This document shows, in pieces, positions 35,301 to 47,405 of a DNA stretch of 64,000 nucleotides (position 1 is the first letter of the stretch; each line of letters opens with the position of its first letter). The notes below the pieces were generated by a model that saw only the letters and a list, made by a program, of their open reading frames with translations, had not been told where the DNA came from and did not search any database. The DNA comes from Opisthocomus hoazin. Its lineage: Eukaryota > Chordata > Aves > Opisthocomiformes > Opisthocomidae. The stretch is from contig NC_134415.1 in NCBI RefSeq assembly GCF_030867145.1, forward strand, positions 10,084,417-10,148,416, written 5' to 3'. The translations under genes and the position numbers were made by a program.

Positions 35301-37401
35301 GGATTTACCAAGGATTATGCAGAACAGACTCTTCAAATGTTAAATTCCATGCAGGATGCTAATCCTAAGAGAAAGAGTAATAGCCTGTTTTGTTAAGGGA
35401 AGATAATCTAATACACTGCAAATCTGCCACGTGCCTTTTCCCTTTTTTTCTTTTTTTCCTGTTTTGTGTCTTAAATCCTTCTGATGCGACATGACTGACC
35501 ACCTTTTGTTGTAACCTGATGTCTCCTCAAAATTTGTCTGAAAGCCCACTGTGGCAAACTCTGTGGATTTAAACATTACTAGTGCTGTTCTGTATAATGT
35601 TGAAGGCAAGACATACAAAAGGGCACAATTTGCACAAATTGTTAGTAAAATTCAAACGCATAATTCAAAGTTGCAGTCTGAACTAATTTGCTACTAGTTT
35701 TAAAAATGTCTGAATTTACATTACTTCTCCCACATGAAGAAATTAGCTACGCATCTCAAGCTCTGCTCCTCTGAATACCCGCTGCAATTTGAACATCTCA
35801 GTGTCTAGCTTCTAGCCAACATTTGTGGCAATTTAGAAGCAAGCATATCTATACTCAAGGTATATTGACATTCACATACTAGTTCAGATCAAGCAAACTG
35901 AATTTCCTGATGGAGCAGTCTCACAGCATGTTAACAGGGGACTTTTTTGGATGAAACTACATTGGAAGATATGCCCACTAGTGGGCTTTCATCTCAGACT
36001 CTCATAAAATGTAGACACAGCTTCTGTCAGTGGTTAGAAAACTCATGCAGACCTGTATATTAGAAGCCCTTCTCAGCAAGCAGTGGGAAGTGATCACTAC
36101 CCCTCCTAGAAGGGATGGCTCAAGAGGGAACATGGATCCACGAATCTGCATTTAGGTTGCGCTCCCTGGAAGAAGTTCACAGCAGTTATGTATGAGTTTT
36201 TAAATAATTTCTAGAGAAAAAAAAACAGTCTTGGCAGCTGCTCCCGGAACTACTTCTGGTCTGCAACCAATATTGCCAAGCCTATTCACTGGGCTTGCAC
36301 ATCCATATTCCTTCTCATGCATTCAGGTTTTAGCCCTGCAAATATCTCATTGCTTTCTGAATCTTTCATTGCTCTCTACACAGTGTCATAGTCCCAGCAG
36401 GAAGGACTGATCAGACCCCCTGCCAAGCCTGTGACTTGGACTGGCAGTCTGGCGGTGTTTACAGCATGGTCAACGAGCTCCTTGAAGATGTTTTCTGGCT
36501 TAGTTTTGCCCAGAAGGGCACCAGCTTGTGTGCTGCTCGGCTGTTCCACACTGCAAGCCAGAGCATAGCAAAGGACAATGAGGGCATTCACTTTGAAGGT
36601 GCACTCTTGGCCCAAGAAGCCATTAACACAGATGTACCCTGTAGAAATCCTCTGGAAAACGGGTTACTTTGCTTGGGTGCCCTGAGGGTGAAAATGGTAT
36701 CTAACTTCAGTCCTTAGCATCCTGCACAAATGTTTTAGTGTTTGTGCTCTGGCATAAAAAAGGATACAATAATCACCCTTCCTCCAGCAACACTCTCCTA
36801 GGTGGCTGCAGGCTGGGGTCCACTGCGACATCAGGACCATCTCCTACAAAGCAGCATTTCATAGAAACTAACAATTTCGGCATCAAAATATACAGATTTC
36901 ATACTTCAGGTTCAGAAATATCCAGGCAGTACTTTCTTAAAAGGAACATCATTTTCCTGATGTTTCTTGCTGACTTACTGGGCATCACTGACTCCTGTCT
37001 GCTGGTGGCAGTGCTTAATTGGCTACTTCTGCTTCTTGTGCCTGCATCCTTTCTCTCATGCAAACACAGCAAATCCCTAGCAGTAGCCTTTTACAGATAA
37101 TTTCAAATGCTTATTCTTTCGACCCAGAGCAGGTGAAACTGTCGTATTCATGTCTCCACAGTTTAGCAGGGTGTCATATTAAAAAATAATAAAAAAAAAA
37201 CCACCACAGAAATTTAAGCACCGAAATTAAAGTCCTGAAATAAGTAAGTATAATACACTCAACTTTGCAAAAATAAATAAAATTAAAACAGCTCACCATA
37301 TGGGACTCTGTCATGCTCTGTGCCTGTGGGTGTTGGCTAATCATCACAAAGCACCTCTTTGTAGCTGAATGTTTTTATTTTTAAAACATGTGAAGCTAAC
37401 A
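32321..37401. other. AT-rich sequence, a few curiosities, no called gene
   Basis: A tRNA-like A-box/B-box arrangement lies at about 33062-33110 (see findings). A 14-bp perfect palindrome GCCCACTAGTGGGC is at 35973-35986. A block at 36376-36717 is open on both strands for 79-93 codons with protein-like composition, without an identifiable family. Otherwise nothing. Confidence 0.5.
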
Positions 37402-37424
37402 TAACAACAATAATAACAATAATA
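37402..37424 (+). repeat. Short AAC/AAT simple repeat
   Basis: Interrupted trinucleotide run (acaacaataataacaataat). Ordinary microsatellite. Confidence 0.8.
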
Positions 37425-37562
37425 AAGGGAATATCTCAGTATTTTTTGCACTTAGGGCTTCCTATGTGGCAGATACACATGAACCCAGAATAATACGGAC
37501 AAGAGCGTAGACATCCTCCTTCTGTCCACCCACATGTACAAGGGCAATTATAGCCCAAATGA

Positions 37563-38052
37563 TCACAGAATCACAGAATCACAGAATGGTAGGGGTTGGA
37601 AGGGACCTCTGTGGGTCATCTAGTCCAACCCTCCCGCCGAAGCAGGGTCACCTACAGCAGGCTGCACAGGACCGCGTCCAGGCGGGTCTTGAATATCTCC
37701 AGAGAAGGAGACTCCACAACCTCCCTGGGCAGCCTGGTCCAGTGCTCCGTCACCCTCAGAGGGAAGAAATTCTTCCTCATGTTCAGACGGAACTTCCTGT
37801 GCTTCAGTTTGTGCCCATTGGCCCTTGTCCTGTCGCTGAGCACCACTGAAAAGAGCTTGGCCCCATCCTCCTGACACCCATCCTTCAGATATTTGTTAGT
37901 ATATATTAGGTCCCCTCTCAGCCTTCTCTTCTTCAGGCTAAACAAGCCCAGCTCCCTCAGCCTCTCCTCGTAGGAGAGATGTTCCAGTCCCCTCACCATC
38001 CTTGTAGCCCTCCGCTGGACTCTCTCCAGTAGCTCCTCATCTTTCTTGAACT
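37563..38052 (-). mobile_element. CR1 retrotransposon, ~490 bp (subfamily B)
   Basis: The left end carries the reverse complement of the CR1 tail (three CACAGAAT units, then GTAGGGGTTGGAAGGGACCT). It then runs through the 3' region into the end of ORF2. The element is 5'-truncated at about 38052 in the region that encodes [18 protein letters not shown] residues in relatives. Confidence 0.95.
37652..37999 (-). pseudogene. CR1 ORF2 C-terminal remnant (115 codons)
   Basis: The open frame reads [20 protein letters not shown], then [47 protein letters not shown] and FKTRLDAVL, the characteristic CR1 ORF2 C-terminus. It is intact in frame but lacks the endonuclease and polymerase core through 5' truncation. 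The intact frame suggests a fairly young insertion. Plus-strand frames across it (37559-37874) are shadows. Confidence 0.93.
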
Positions 38053-38289
38053 GATGATCAGTTTAAAAGATTTTTCTCTCAGCCTTTGTGATTTTTGTTG
38101 CAAAATGTCTTCTAGTCTGAATAATAACGGCCAGAGAAGATCCCTGGAAATTTACATATATAGACCACATCTTCTGTTTTATCTGCAGCATATCTTTTAG
38201 ACAGAATACTCTTTGGATAGAAAGCTTTAAAGGGTGGAAAATCCTGTATTTTTGTATGCACAGTGTTTCTTAGTCTTGCTAGTAAATTG

Positions 38290-38620
38290 CATATAATTTC
38301 TACTCTGAATTTGTCTAATTCATTTTCCAGGCATTGGATTTCATTATCCTTATTTTACTAAATTAAAAAAGTCGTTATAGGAAGTCTTGTCTCCATAGAA
38401 GTACTTCTGAAGGCCATCATCACATCTTGTGTTAGACTAATTAACTACCCTGAGTCTTTTAATTCTCTCTAGACCTTCACATCAAGTTTGTAGTTCTTTC
38501 CTGAGCTTTTCTAATGTTCTAGCATCCTTTTCCAAAGCATAGGTAGAATCAGACATGCCCCTGCCCCATTGGGGCCTCACCATGATGACAGAGGACTGTC
38601 ATGTCCCTATCCCCTCCTGC
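38290..38620 (-). mobile_element. Probable ancient CR1-like fragment, degraded
   Basis: Words fit the reverse complement of old CR1 ORF2 3' sequence in the correct order: 'GAGTCTTTTAATTCTCTC', 'TCTAGACCTTCACATCAAG', 'GGGGCCTCACCATGATG' and 'AGAGGACTGTCATGTCCC'. Divergence is strong and the borders are uncertain. It lies ~240 bp beyond the younger CR1 at 37563 in the same orientation. Confidence 0.45.
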
Positions 38621-41600
38621 CAATCCTCAGCTAAATGATTTGAGGACAGTGTTCACCTTTGCGTCTTCAACACTGCAGTGGGAATTTGTATGCAAATTTT
38701 CACCTCCTAGTTGTCTGACTTTTTTTTTAGATATGCAAAAAGGCATTTCTCTCTGATAAACTTGTATAATTGTTTTGTCCTCAGCAACATATAGCATTTT
38801 ACCAGTTTTTGTGTAATCTACTATTTTTTCTGATAAGGACATTTTATATTTTCTCCAAATCACACTCAGGGTTACTGGAAAGCACTAACCTGAGGAGCTC
38901 AATAAATATATATGCATAAAAGGATTATACTATTTGAACATAAATAAGCAATTTTTAAGTCATACAGTGAAGACCGTCAGCTTATTCGCTTTGTGAAACC
39001 AAAAAACACACAAGACCAAACAGTGTGAAGATGTTTAAAGCTGATATGATGCACTGTTATTAATGAATCTTCTAGTTTTGATTGAAAACAGAATCTAATT
39101 TGTTCAGCAAGAATAAATTCCCTACTCAAACCCAAGTGGATCTGCACGAGTTATACTTCCACCCATTGGGTTACCTGGAGGAACACCCCTACACAGCATG
39201 TGCAGAGCTCAGCTTGCACACCACACCACATCGCCAAGGCGGAGTCCTGACCAGTCTTTATTGCCAAAATTCTATCAGTTTCCTGCAAGTCTTACTTCAC
39301 CGGTGAGCCTGAAATATTTAAACATCTTTAATCCCCTGCCTGTGCCTGGATTTTACTTGTGATGTTTATTTCACTGATGTATTTTAACTGGCTTTATCTT
39401 TAAAACAAGGCATCCTGCAAAAGTTATCAGCAAATCAGACTCCTGCACAAACAGCAAATGCGAAGCTTACAGTGGACCCCACTTTGCACTGGTTTTGACT
39501 CACTTTTCCAGTCCTAAATAACATTGTATGTTCACTCCGAAGGAACAACTTAAGCGGATGAAAAGCCATTATTTTAAAATTGGTTTAGTCTCAAAGTGTC
39601 TCTGTAAATTTGTTTGCTTTTGGCTCGGAAGACCTAGTGCCTAAAAGCAGTCAGCTAAATATCAGACACCTAACGAGAGGGGGGTTTGGTTCTGCTTTTG
39701 GAAGGGCAGCGTACTGAAAGTGCTAGCAAACATACCCGGGTCTGGGCTGCATCCCAGCCACCGCACCAGTCCTTTGTCCAGGGTCTCGTCGCAGGGGTCG
39801 GGGCCGGAGATCAGAGAGCCAGCAAGAGCCCAGACTGATTTCAGCATTCATCCAGGGGCTGCTGAGCAGGACATTTGGAATGAAGATTACGGCACATTAA
39901 TTTTATCTGCATATTTCAGGGAGAAAATGATAGTGGAATCCGCAATGCCCTTTCCACATTAATTTCTTGGAATACCGTTGTATTTTAAGAGCATTTAAGA
40001 GAGTACCTTGACTGCTAATTTGAGGATTCAACATAGTTACTTCAACTATAAAGACCGTGCATTTGGAAAATGCATGTGACAGATTTTCTGTAGATTAATG
40101 AATATAATCACGGAGACCAAATTAAATGAAGAAGACTTCCAGAGAGAGCAAATTCACTTAACAATCTGGAGAAAGGGTAATTTATATCTAAATATAGCTC
40201 TGCTAAGCATGAGCATCCATGAACCCACAGCTTTATTCATATTCTGGGAGAGAGTTTCCTCCCATTCAGATTTCTTTGAGTTTTTCCTCCACAGAATAGC
40301 AAACTGATAAAATATATTAGAAAAGGAGTTTTTAAGCCTGTCAGGATGATAGGTTTCCTCCTTCACTATAGTGACCTGATTCGTTCCTGGCTGAGAAATC
40401 AGCACTCTGAATCACACTTAAGAGGCTTCCGTGAGAGGGAAGGTACAGTTGCTTTACCCAATACAATAAAAGTCAAATTGGGCCCTGGTCTCAGCTAATT
40501 AAGACTGTACACACTGCAGAAGCAGCTGAATGCTCTGTCAGGGCAAATAGATTATTTTCTTTTACCCGCAGTGCAGAGCTAGAGGGACAACAGGCTCAGA
40601 TGTTGCTCTGTGCACACACGGAGCCCAGATTTCAGGAGCATTCGTTCTAACAGGGAAATGTCTCTTCTTGGTTCCTGACAAATCAAGAGGGAGGCTGAAA
40701 GATTCCTCATGCAAAACCTCTTCTTTTTTTGTTTTTTAAAGTTAAAGATTTATTCTCAGGTAGATTAGAAAAAATCTTCAGCTCATTTGAAAATTTCCCA
40801 GGCTAGGGACACGGTCTCCTGTCCTAGGCCCTATTTGAAACATAAGTCATAATTTCCTTTGACCTTAATGAAAGCAGTGAGGTTAAATCCAGAGTAATCA
40901 TTTTATGAGACAGAGCTACATCTCTCTAGCACACTTGCATAATAATCAACTGAAGCAAATTTTCAGTAATGTCAGGGCAGCAGAAGCAGAGCTGCAGAAC
41001 ATGCCAAAGCCATAGTAGATAGGCTGGTAAGCTTATTTGTCACATGTTTATCTAACTACCTAGCTCAGCTGCTTCTGCTGAAGGCATGTGAAACAGAGAA
41101 AAATCACCTGAGTTTTAGAAAATAGTTATTCTTATAGCTGTTACTCTACATACTGTTTGACTAATAATATACCACTATAATATGATAAATATTGGTCCTG
41201 CAACCATTACCAGGAAAGTGTTCCTTATTTACTCAGCTGGGAAAATATATGCAGATACTCCTTTGATAATTGTTACAAATACAAGGTTATATTAATGACA
41301 TCTATTGAGGATGAGCTACAAAAATGAAGTTTACTTGGGAATATTTCCAGCAACATATATAACTGCAGATTTCAGAAAACATTTTCTTTAAACAACACAC
41401 ATAACTTCTGTGATGTTGTCATCAGCCTTGTGCGTAATTAGCTTTTTAACAGTCCCTTTAGAAAGCTGATAGGTCTAATCAAAGCTTGCATTATTTCTGT
41501 TTATCATTCAGGAAAGTTAGCAAGTCTCCACCAAAGGAAAACATCTGCGGCAAACAGTACAGCTCAGCTCATTACTGAAAGATGTGGGCTGGCTCTCTGG

Positions 41601-44600
41601 TGCAACTACTAACAATATTAGTAGTAACTAGAAAGTTATTTGTACACATAAACAAATATTAAAGGTCTTCAGATTTACATTTACAAAGATCTCATCTGGT
41701 TTTATCAGTAGTAACAGCACTATTACTAAAGTAATTGATTTATGAATTAGTAGTTATTATTCCTGCTAGCACTGCAGCCAGTAACTACTGAAGCATTTTT
41801 TTGAACTTCGGTGAGACAAGGCAAATAAAAATACGAATTAATGTATCACTGACAGTTTTCCTTTTCTGGCAAAATTCAGCTAGTTAAATTTAACTAGATT
41901 TGACTACGGGAGGTCTGGATATTTCTGCAATTCTTAAAGATATATAAATATTCCTCAGTATGAGGTATGCAGGAACCTGCATTCTCACCAGCAGACAGAT
42001 ACAATCTTCTGTCTCACTGGCAAGAACATTGGTTAAAAATAAACAGTCTTTGCTTAATGACTCCCTCCCGCTGCCCTTCAGCTGGCGCAGGTCCAGAGGG
42101 AACCCTGCACGGGGACAGCCCCAGACCTGCACTCCCCTACCAACACGCAGCCGGGCACTCGGGCGGGCATAGCAGCAGCATTCGGCTTTGTCATTGTTTG
42201 TTTCACAGAATGGTGGATTTCCTCTTCTGTTTATTGTTACAAAAATTACTCCTTAGAAATGCTTTTGTTATATTCAGCTGACATTAGGTCTACAGAGGCA
42301 AAAGTGCCTTCTTCCACCAAGTGCAAAAGCTGCACCCCTCTTGTCCCATGTCTGCTATTGCTCTCACTACCACAGCTTCCCACATCGTGCGCTATTCACG
42401 CAGTCTACGGTTTGACTGGATTGCTTTCCTGAATCTTATCACACTGAAGGAGATAACCCAGCCCACTGGTATATGCGAATACAGATTATTTTCTTATTTG
42501 TACTTCCTTTAATTGTATCAAAATGCTCTGAAGACTAATGTGCAGATGGATATTTACCGAATTTCGCTCCAGCATCTTGAACAAACACATGTTTTCAAAG
42601 CATTTTGGTGGGTGAAGGAGTATAACCAAACATATGTTATGTGTGCAGTAGTGGGTGAGAGACTGTGTCATGTGCACTTTTTTTTTAATCAAATTTAATT
42701 TAAGATGCTATCTATATTGAGATTTTATTGCTGACTGGATTGTTGAGGCACCGTGGAAAACAAGCCTGAACAGAGTTCAGAAGCAAGGTACAGGACTATC
42801 CAGCTTCTCGTGGTGTGTGTGGGGGCTTTGTGTGTTTTCTTGACCATATGATATGCAAACTACAGCAGAAGTCTACAGATCTCCAAGCTATAAGTAAAAC
42901 CACTTCTTCTAAATGGTATACATCTGATTTTAACATTAGCAAGAATGCAGAAGACACTTTTTCTCATTAATGCAAGAAAAAAGATTGTTTTGTGGTTAGG
43001 ATGGAGTAGCAAAATTCACAAAACGAGGGACATATCCTCCTTGGTACGGTGTTCTAGTGCATCACTTATGCTAATGTAAATGCTACCATCAAAACCATCA
43101 CATTTGAGAGTTACTGTGCAATCAGGGAGAAAATAACTGTGTGATAAACTAACATTTATCCCTACAGTCATGCCCACCATGAATTCCGGTGAGTTCACAG
43201 GAAATCATGCAATATCCCTGTCTGTTCCTTGAAGTGTAAAATTAGCATAATACCCTGTCCAGATGATGTGTGTGCCTGTTCCTGACTCAGCAGAGCAACC
43301 AGACTCTGCTCACCATAACTTTGAGACTGGACTTGTACCACCGCCTTACCTGTGACTTCTTCTGGGTTTGTTTTTCTCGCGTATCTCACTGCTGTTATTT
43401 CTTTTCAGGAGGCATATGTGACTTCTGCATTGTGTTACTACTTAAAGCTACTACCTGATTATTTTAAAATCCAGTTTTTCAACAGATTCTGAAAATTTAT
43501 TGATAAAAGGAGGAAGAAAAGTTGATGGTTTTTATGTTATTTCTGTACTCTACAAACATATACAAAATATAGGGAAAGCATTGTCTTTCCAAATGTGTCA
43601 GTGTAAAATACCGTCTTCAAATATAGTGCAACTGGAGATTATTCACTAAAAAAACCCTAGAACTTCTCTTTTTGAAAAAATGTTACTTCTCAGATACTTC
43701 ACGATAACTTAAATAGTGTCCTTGGGAATGCCAAGTATATATTCGTACTTCAGAAACTAACCAGAACAGGATTAATAAAGACTCCCTAGTAGCTCAAGAG
43801 ATAAACGATCAGCCAGGTAAGCCTTGAACCACTAAAGATGTAAAAAAAATAGATGTTCATCATGGGATATGTAGCTGATACTCAAAAGGTACATAGGGAC
43901 TCAAGACTTCTAATACAATGTCTGGATTCACTGAATTTGCTTATAAGGAATTGATAGGGGTCTGCCTGAAACAAGGTGGTCAGCCTTGGGCTGACAGATT
44001 CCCTTCCAATCCCTCAAATAATTTTTCTGAACACATGGCTTCATCACAAAGGACTGATTCCAGGTCTGAGCCAGACAAGTGACTTCCTAATTTTGTGAAC
44101 TGGCTGCCTGGCTTGAACTTTAGCTTTTGCAATGATGGCTTTTGAACTGTAGTTTAAAGATACGGACCAAGCAGCATAAACTGCCATGGTCACACATCAC
44201 CCAGAGCTTCCCAGCCAGGATTGCAAGGCCTCACAGTTCCCCCAAAAAACTTGCTTTTTGTCTCTTGTTCTTTTTTCCCTCGGATCAAAAAATTAATAGT
44301 ACTGAAGAACTAAGAAGCTGGCTTTTTCATTTAGCACTGTCTTACTCAGCAATTTTAGAAGCTTTACTGGAACAGGAAGGATACAAACCAGTCAGTGTTT
44401 GGAACTAGTGTTTTTCTTCTCTTGTGATCGCATGGTCAGATTGGGGTGGGGGGTGTCGATCCTGGACAGTGGTCTGGCTTTTCCCATGCCACCCTCCTGG
44501 AACCTGTGTTTCAGAGAACTCTGTAAGACTGGGACATTTTCCCTATACATTCTTTAAAATGCAGTGTTGGTAAACTACAGTTGTAGCAGCGGTATACTGT

Positions 44601-44691
44601 GACCTCATATATGGTCTGCATGTTGATACCCGTAAATATAAAATTTCCAATTCCTAGAGTGATTGTAATCAAACTAAAGTAGATCCTTGCT
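38621..44691. other. AT-rich sequence, nothing recognised
   Basis: About 6 kb without a named repeat. GC-richer patches occur at 39720-39850 and 42060-42170. A plus frame at 44142-44408 ends in a region with mixed, helix-like composition (STEELRSWLFHLALSYSAIL) but only a weak acceptor precedes it. A CR1-tail-like word (CCCTTCCAATCCCTCAAA) occurs near 44001 without the rest of an element. Confidence 0.5.
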
Positions 44692-45271
44692 GTTCTGAGA
44701 AGACAGGAAAGCTCTAAGATAAAGAGGCTCCTAAATAATGCTACTTAGACAAACTTGACTTGCTACTTTGGGGGAGGACAGGAAAGCTCTTAGATAGAGA
44801 GACTCCTGAATAATGTTATTTGGACAGCTCGGCCTCAGGAGGGCAGATGCACCAAGCTACTGAGATAAAGAGGCACCAACAGGGCAACAAGACCACAGCA
44901 AAACAACCTGTAAGAACATGGTATACATGATCTTAGAAGTGGGTCTGTGCAGACACAACAGTCAATGAGCAAACACTGTGATAAGGAGTATAAGTCTTCA
45001 TCTTGAGACTCCCAAAGACCACCCGAGGATGCTAACAGACATGCAAGAAAGACATTAACATATGCTAATTATTTCTTGGAAAAGTCATGAATACGCTAAG
45101 CGTTTCTCGAAAATATAATGAATATGTATATTGTGATTGCATTTAACTTGAAATGACAGGGTGTTTGGCGCGCATGTTTGGAGGAGAGATCCCCCTGTGC
45201 CCGGCGCCGCCATAAAGAATACCTGCTTAATAGTCTGACGACTATTGAGTCTTCAACTCCGGCTTTTCACA
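44692..45271 (+). mobile_element. Endogenous retrovirus LTR with duplicated U3 segment
   Basis: The right end reads CATAAAGAATACCTGCTTAA, then an R/U5-like part ending CCGGCTTTTCACA, a layout I know from avian ERV LTRs. A TATA-like word (gagTATAAGTcttc, about 44990) lies ~240 bp upstream of the polyadenylation-like CATAAA. The U3 carries an imperfect duplication: 44702-44754 is repeated at 44777-44830, with part repeated again near 44857. No coding region flanks it, so it is probably solo. The left border and target duplication are not resolved, and the retroviral class is uncertain. Confidence 0.65.
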
Positions 45272-45289
45272 GCACCAGTGTAATGCATA

Positions 45290-45440
45290 CAATATACATC
45301 TACACATGTGTGCTTGTGAGCATGTGTGTATGTGTGTCTGCACCTGTGTAGAGAAACACTGTATGTAGCTGTACCGCGCTCCCCAGCACAATTTGTGCAG
45401 CAAACACTATCTGTTGAGCTGTGTCTGTCTGTACAACAGA
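45290..45440 (+). repeat. TG/TC-rich low-complexity sequence
   Basis: Interrupted (TG)n (gtgtgcttgtgagcatgtgt) followed by TGTCTGTCTGT words. A degenerate simple repeat directly after the LTR. Confidence 0.6.
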
Positions 45441-47334
45441 CACTCTGTCTGAGCAAAGATGCTCTCTGAGCACGAATTAAGTTACCCTCAGTATGAAAAG
45501 TAATTTATTGATCCAGTCACTGATAGATTTTCTTTTCACTCAATTTTTACCTACTGTTAGCAAACCACAGTGCTTTAAAGGGAAAATTCAATAACTGCTG
45601 TTCCTATTGGGTACTGTGTCTCTGGAAGACCTAGAGCTTTAAAAGCATTTGAACTTGTAAGAGGACTCCTATTCTGCACCAGAAAATAAAAACTGAAGCA
45701 AAAAAGAATGAGAGAGAAAGCTGTATCTTGCTTCTTTGGGGAGATCAGGAGAGCTAGATATAAATCCTTAGTTCTTCTGAGCCAAATCAGGGAGATGAAT
45801 TTAAGTATCTCATCTCATTTCTTCACTGTCAGGCTGTAAGCCATTTATTTCCCACACTTCATAAAAAAAAAGGACTTGCTTCAGTCTCTGTACAAAATAC
45901 AAAAAAAGCTGAAGTCTCAGAAATATTTCCAGCTGCAGGTCTTTGAGACGTATAACTACCACTGGCATTTTTCTTTGGAAGAAGTATTTTTCAAAAGAAG
46001 AGAGTATTCTTCAAACGAACAATGCCCTGATTTATTGTGAACTCCTGTTTCTAAAGTTTTCCTTACACCAGGAAGATTTCTGTTTTTCTGTTTGCTTTTA
46101 AAATGAAGCTAATATATTTCTGAAAGCTTTTGTGTCATCCTAGTGAGGCGTATTAGCCGGGGTTCGGGAGGAGAGTCTCGCTTTTTCTGTATACCACTTC
46201 CTCTTTCCTCCTCACCCCCACGTCCAGGTGTAATTTTCTTCATCATTGCTTAGGATTTTTCCTGTTCTTTCTTGATTTTCATTCTAATGTGGGCAACTCA
46301 GATGAGTGGTTAGAACTTCTAATCTTTGCCTAATACTTGTGGCAGGTTAGACTCGCGCCTTGGCTTTGCAATTAGATCTGACAGCATGCGTGTTCCTCCG
46401 CAGGGATTTGCTTTGGTGTGGTGCTGTCGGTGTCGAGCCATCCACGCTGCCTGCTGTATTATTTATGAGTAACCATTTGGCGTCCCTCTGTGTAGCTTTC
46501 TTTGCTTTCATGCCAGTAAAACAAACAAAACAAACAATAATAACTATCTTTTCCTTCTTCTTTATTGCTTTATTGTATTATTGCTGCCTTAGTAATATCA
46601 GGTGAGTGATATTGGCAGCTGTCTTCTCACAAATGCCAAACTCCTAGTTGCTTGCTGCCACAGGACAGTACAGTGTTCAAACTCCCATGCCTCATCGCTC
46701 TCACACCAAATATGAAGACCTCTGTTAAGATTAATACAGCTTACCTTTAAAAAACCCCAGCCATTAATGAGAAAAGGCTGCAGGTGCACATTAAGCACTG
46801 CATAAGCATACAGAGAGATATGCACGGTTTTGTGACCTCAAACACTCGGATGCGCTCAATATTTACAGTGAATTACGTTCTTCCACAATAGCAATAATAC
46901 AAGGAAGTTTATTTTGTCATGCTCAGCTTTCGTAAAATAACATCTTCAGGTATGACTTCCCTATCCTCAGTAAAACAAGCAAGCTTTTGTGTGTTCCAGT
47001 ACTGGCACAGAATGCAGATCCTGAAGAGCTTCTTAAATATATTGAGAGGAATACATGATTGTATGTTTTTAATATTATTTAATACAGGATTTCCCAGAAT
47101 TTCTTCACAGAAGTCAGAGCTGCCAGAGGAGACACTTCCTAGGAAAATTATACTGTAGCCTTTGGTAAATGGTGAAGATAAATTGCATGAGGTAACAAAA
47201 AACTGGGAACAGAGTATGTTTGGTGGATTCAGAAGAGGAGCTGAAGTTAAAGAATGACACAGACAGAAGGAAAGATTTCAGAGTAACTGGAAATCAAAAG
47301 CTCATCTTTAAAGGAATAGACTTGTAAGTAGGAA
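45441..47334. other. AT-rich sequence, nothing recognised
   Basis: No gene or repeat family found. Short frames only. Confidence 0.5.
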
Positions 47335-47405
47335 TTTTGTTCCCAGTTCTGCCCTTGACTTGCAACATGACCTTGAGTTAGTCTCCTGACTTCTCTGTCA
47401 AGTTT
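47335..47405 (+). mobile_element. MIR SINE fragment (ancient)
   Basis: The segment CCCAGTTCTGCCCTTGACTT, then GCAACATGACCTTGAGTTAG and TCTCCTGACTTCTCTGTCA, tracks the MIR core and 3' part (TCTGCCACTTACTAGCTGTG, then a GACCTTGGGCAAGT-like stretch). The tRNA-derived head is missing. MIRs are found throughout amniotes and are much older than the CR1 tails. Confidence 0.65.

Noticed and set aside
37559..37877. Three frames of 85-96 codons on both strands
   Set aside because: Shadows of the CR1 ORF2 remnant at 37652-37999.
43940..44030. CR1-tail-like words (GGGCTGACAGATTCCC, TTCCAATCCCTC)
   Set aside because: No tail repeat and no upstream CR1 sequence clearly follows; could be a very eroded end, but not supportable.
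44142..44408. 88-codon plus frame with helix-like C-terminus
   Set aside because: Acceptor is weak (AATTAATAG after an A-rich stretch), no partner exon, family unknown.
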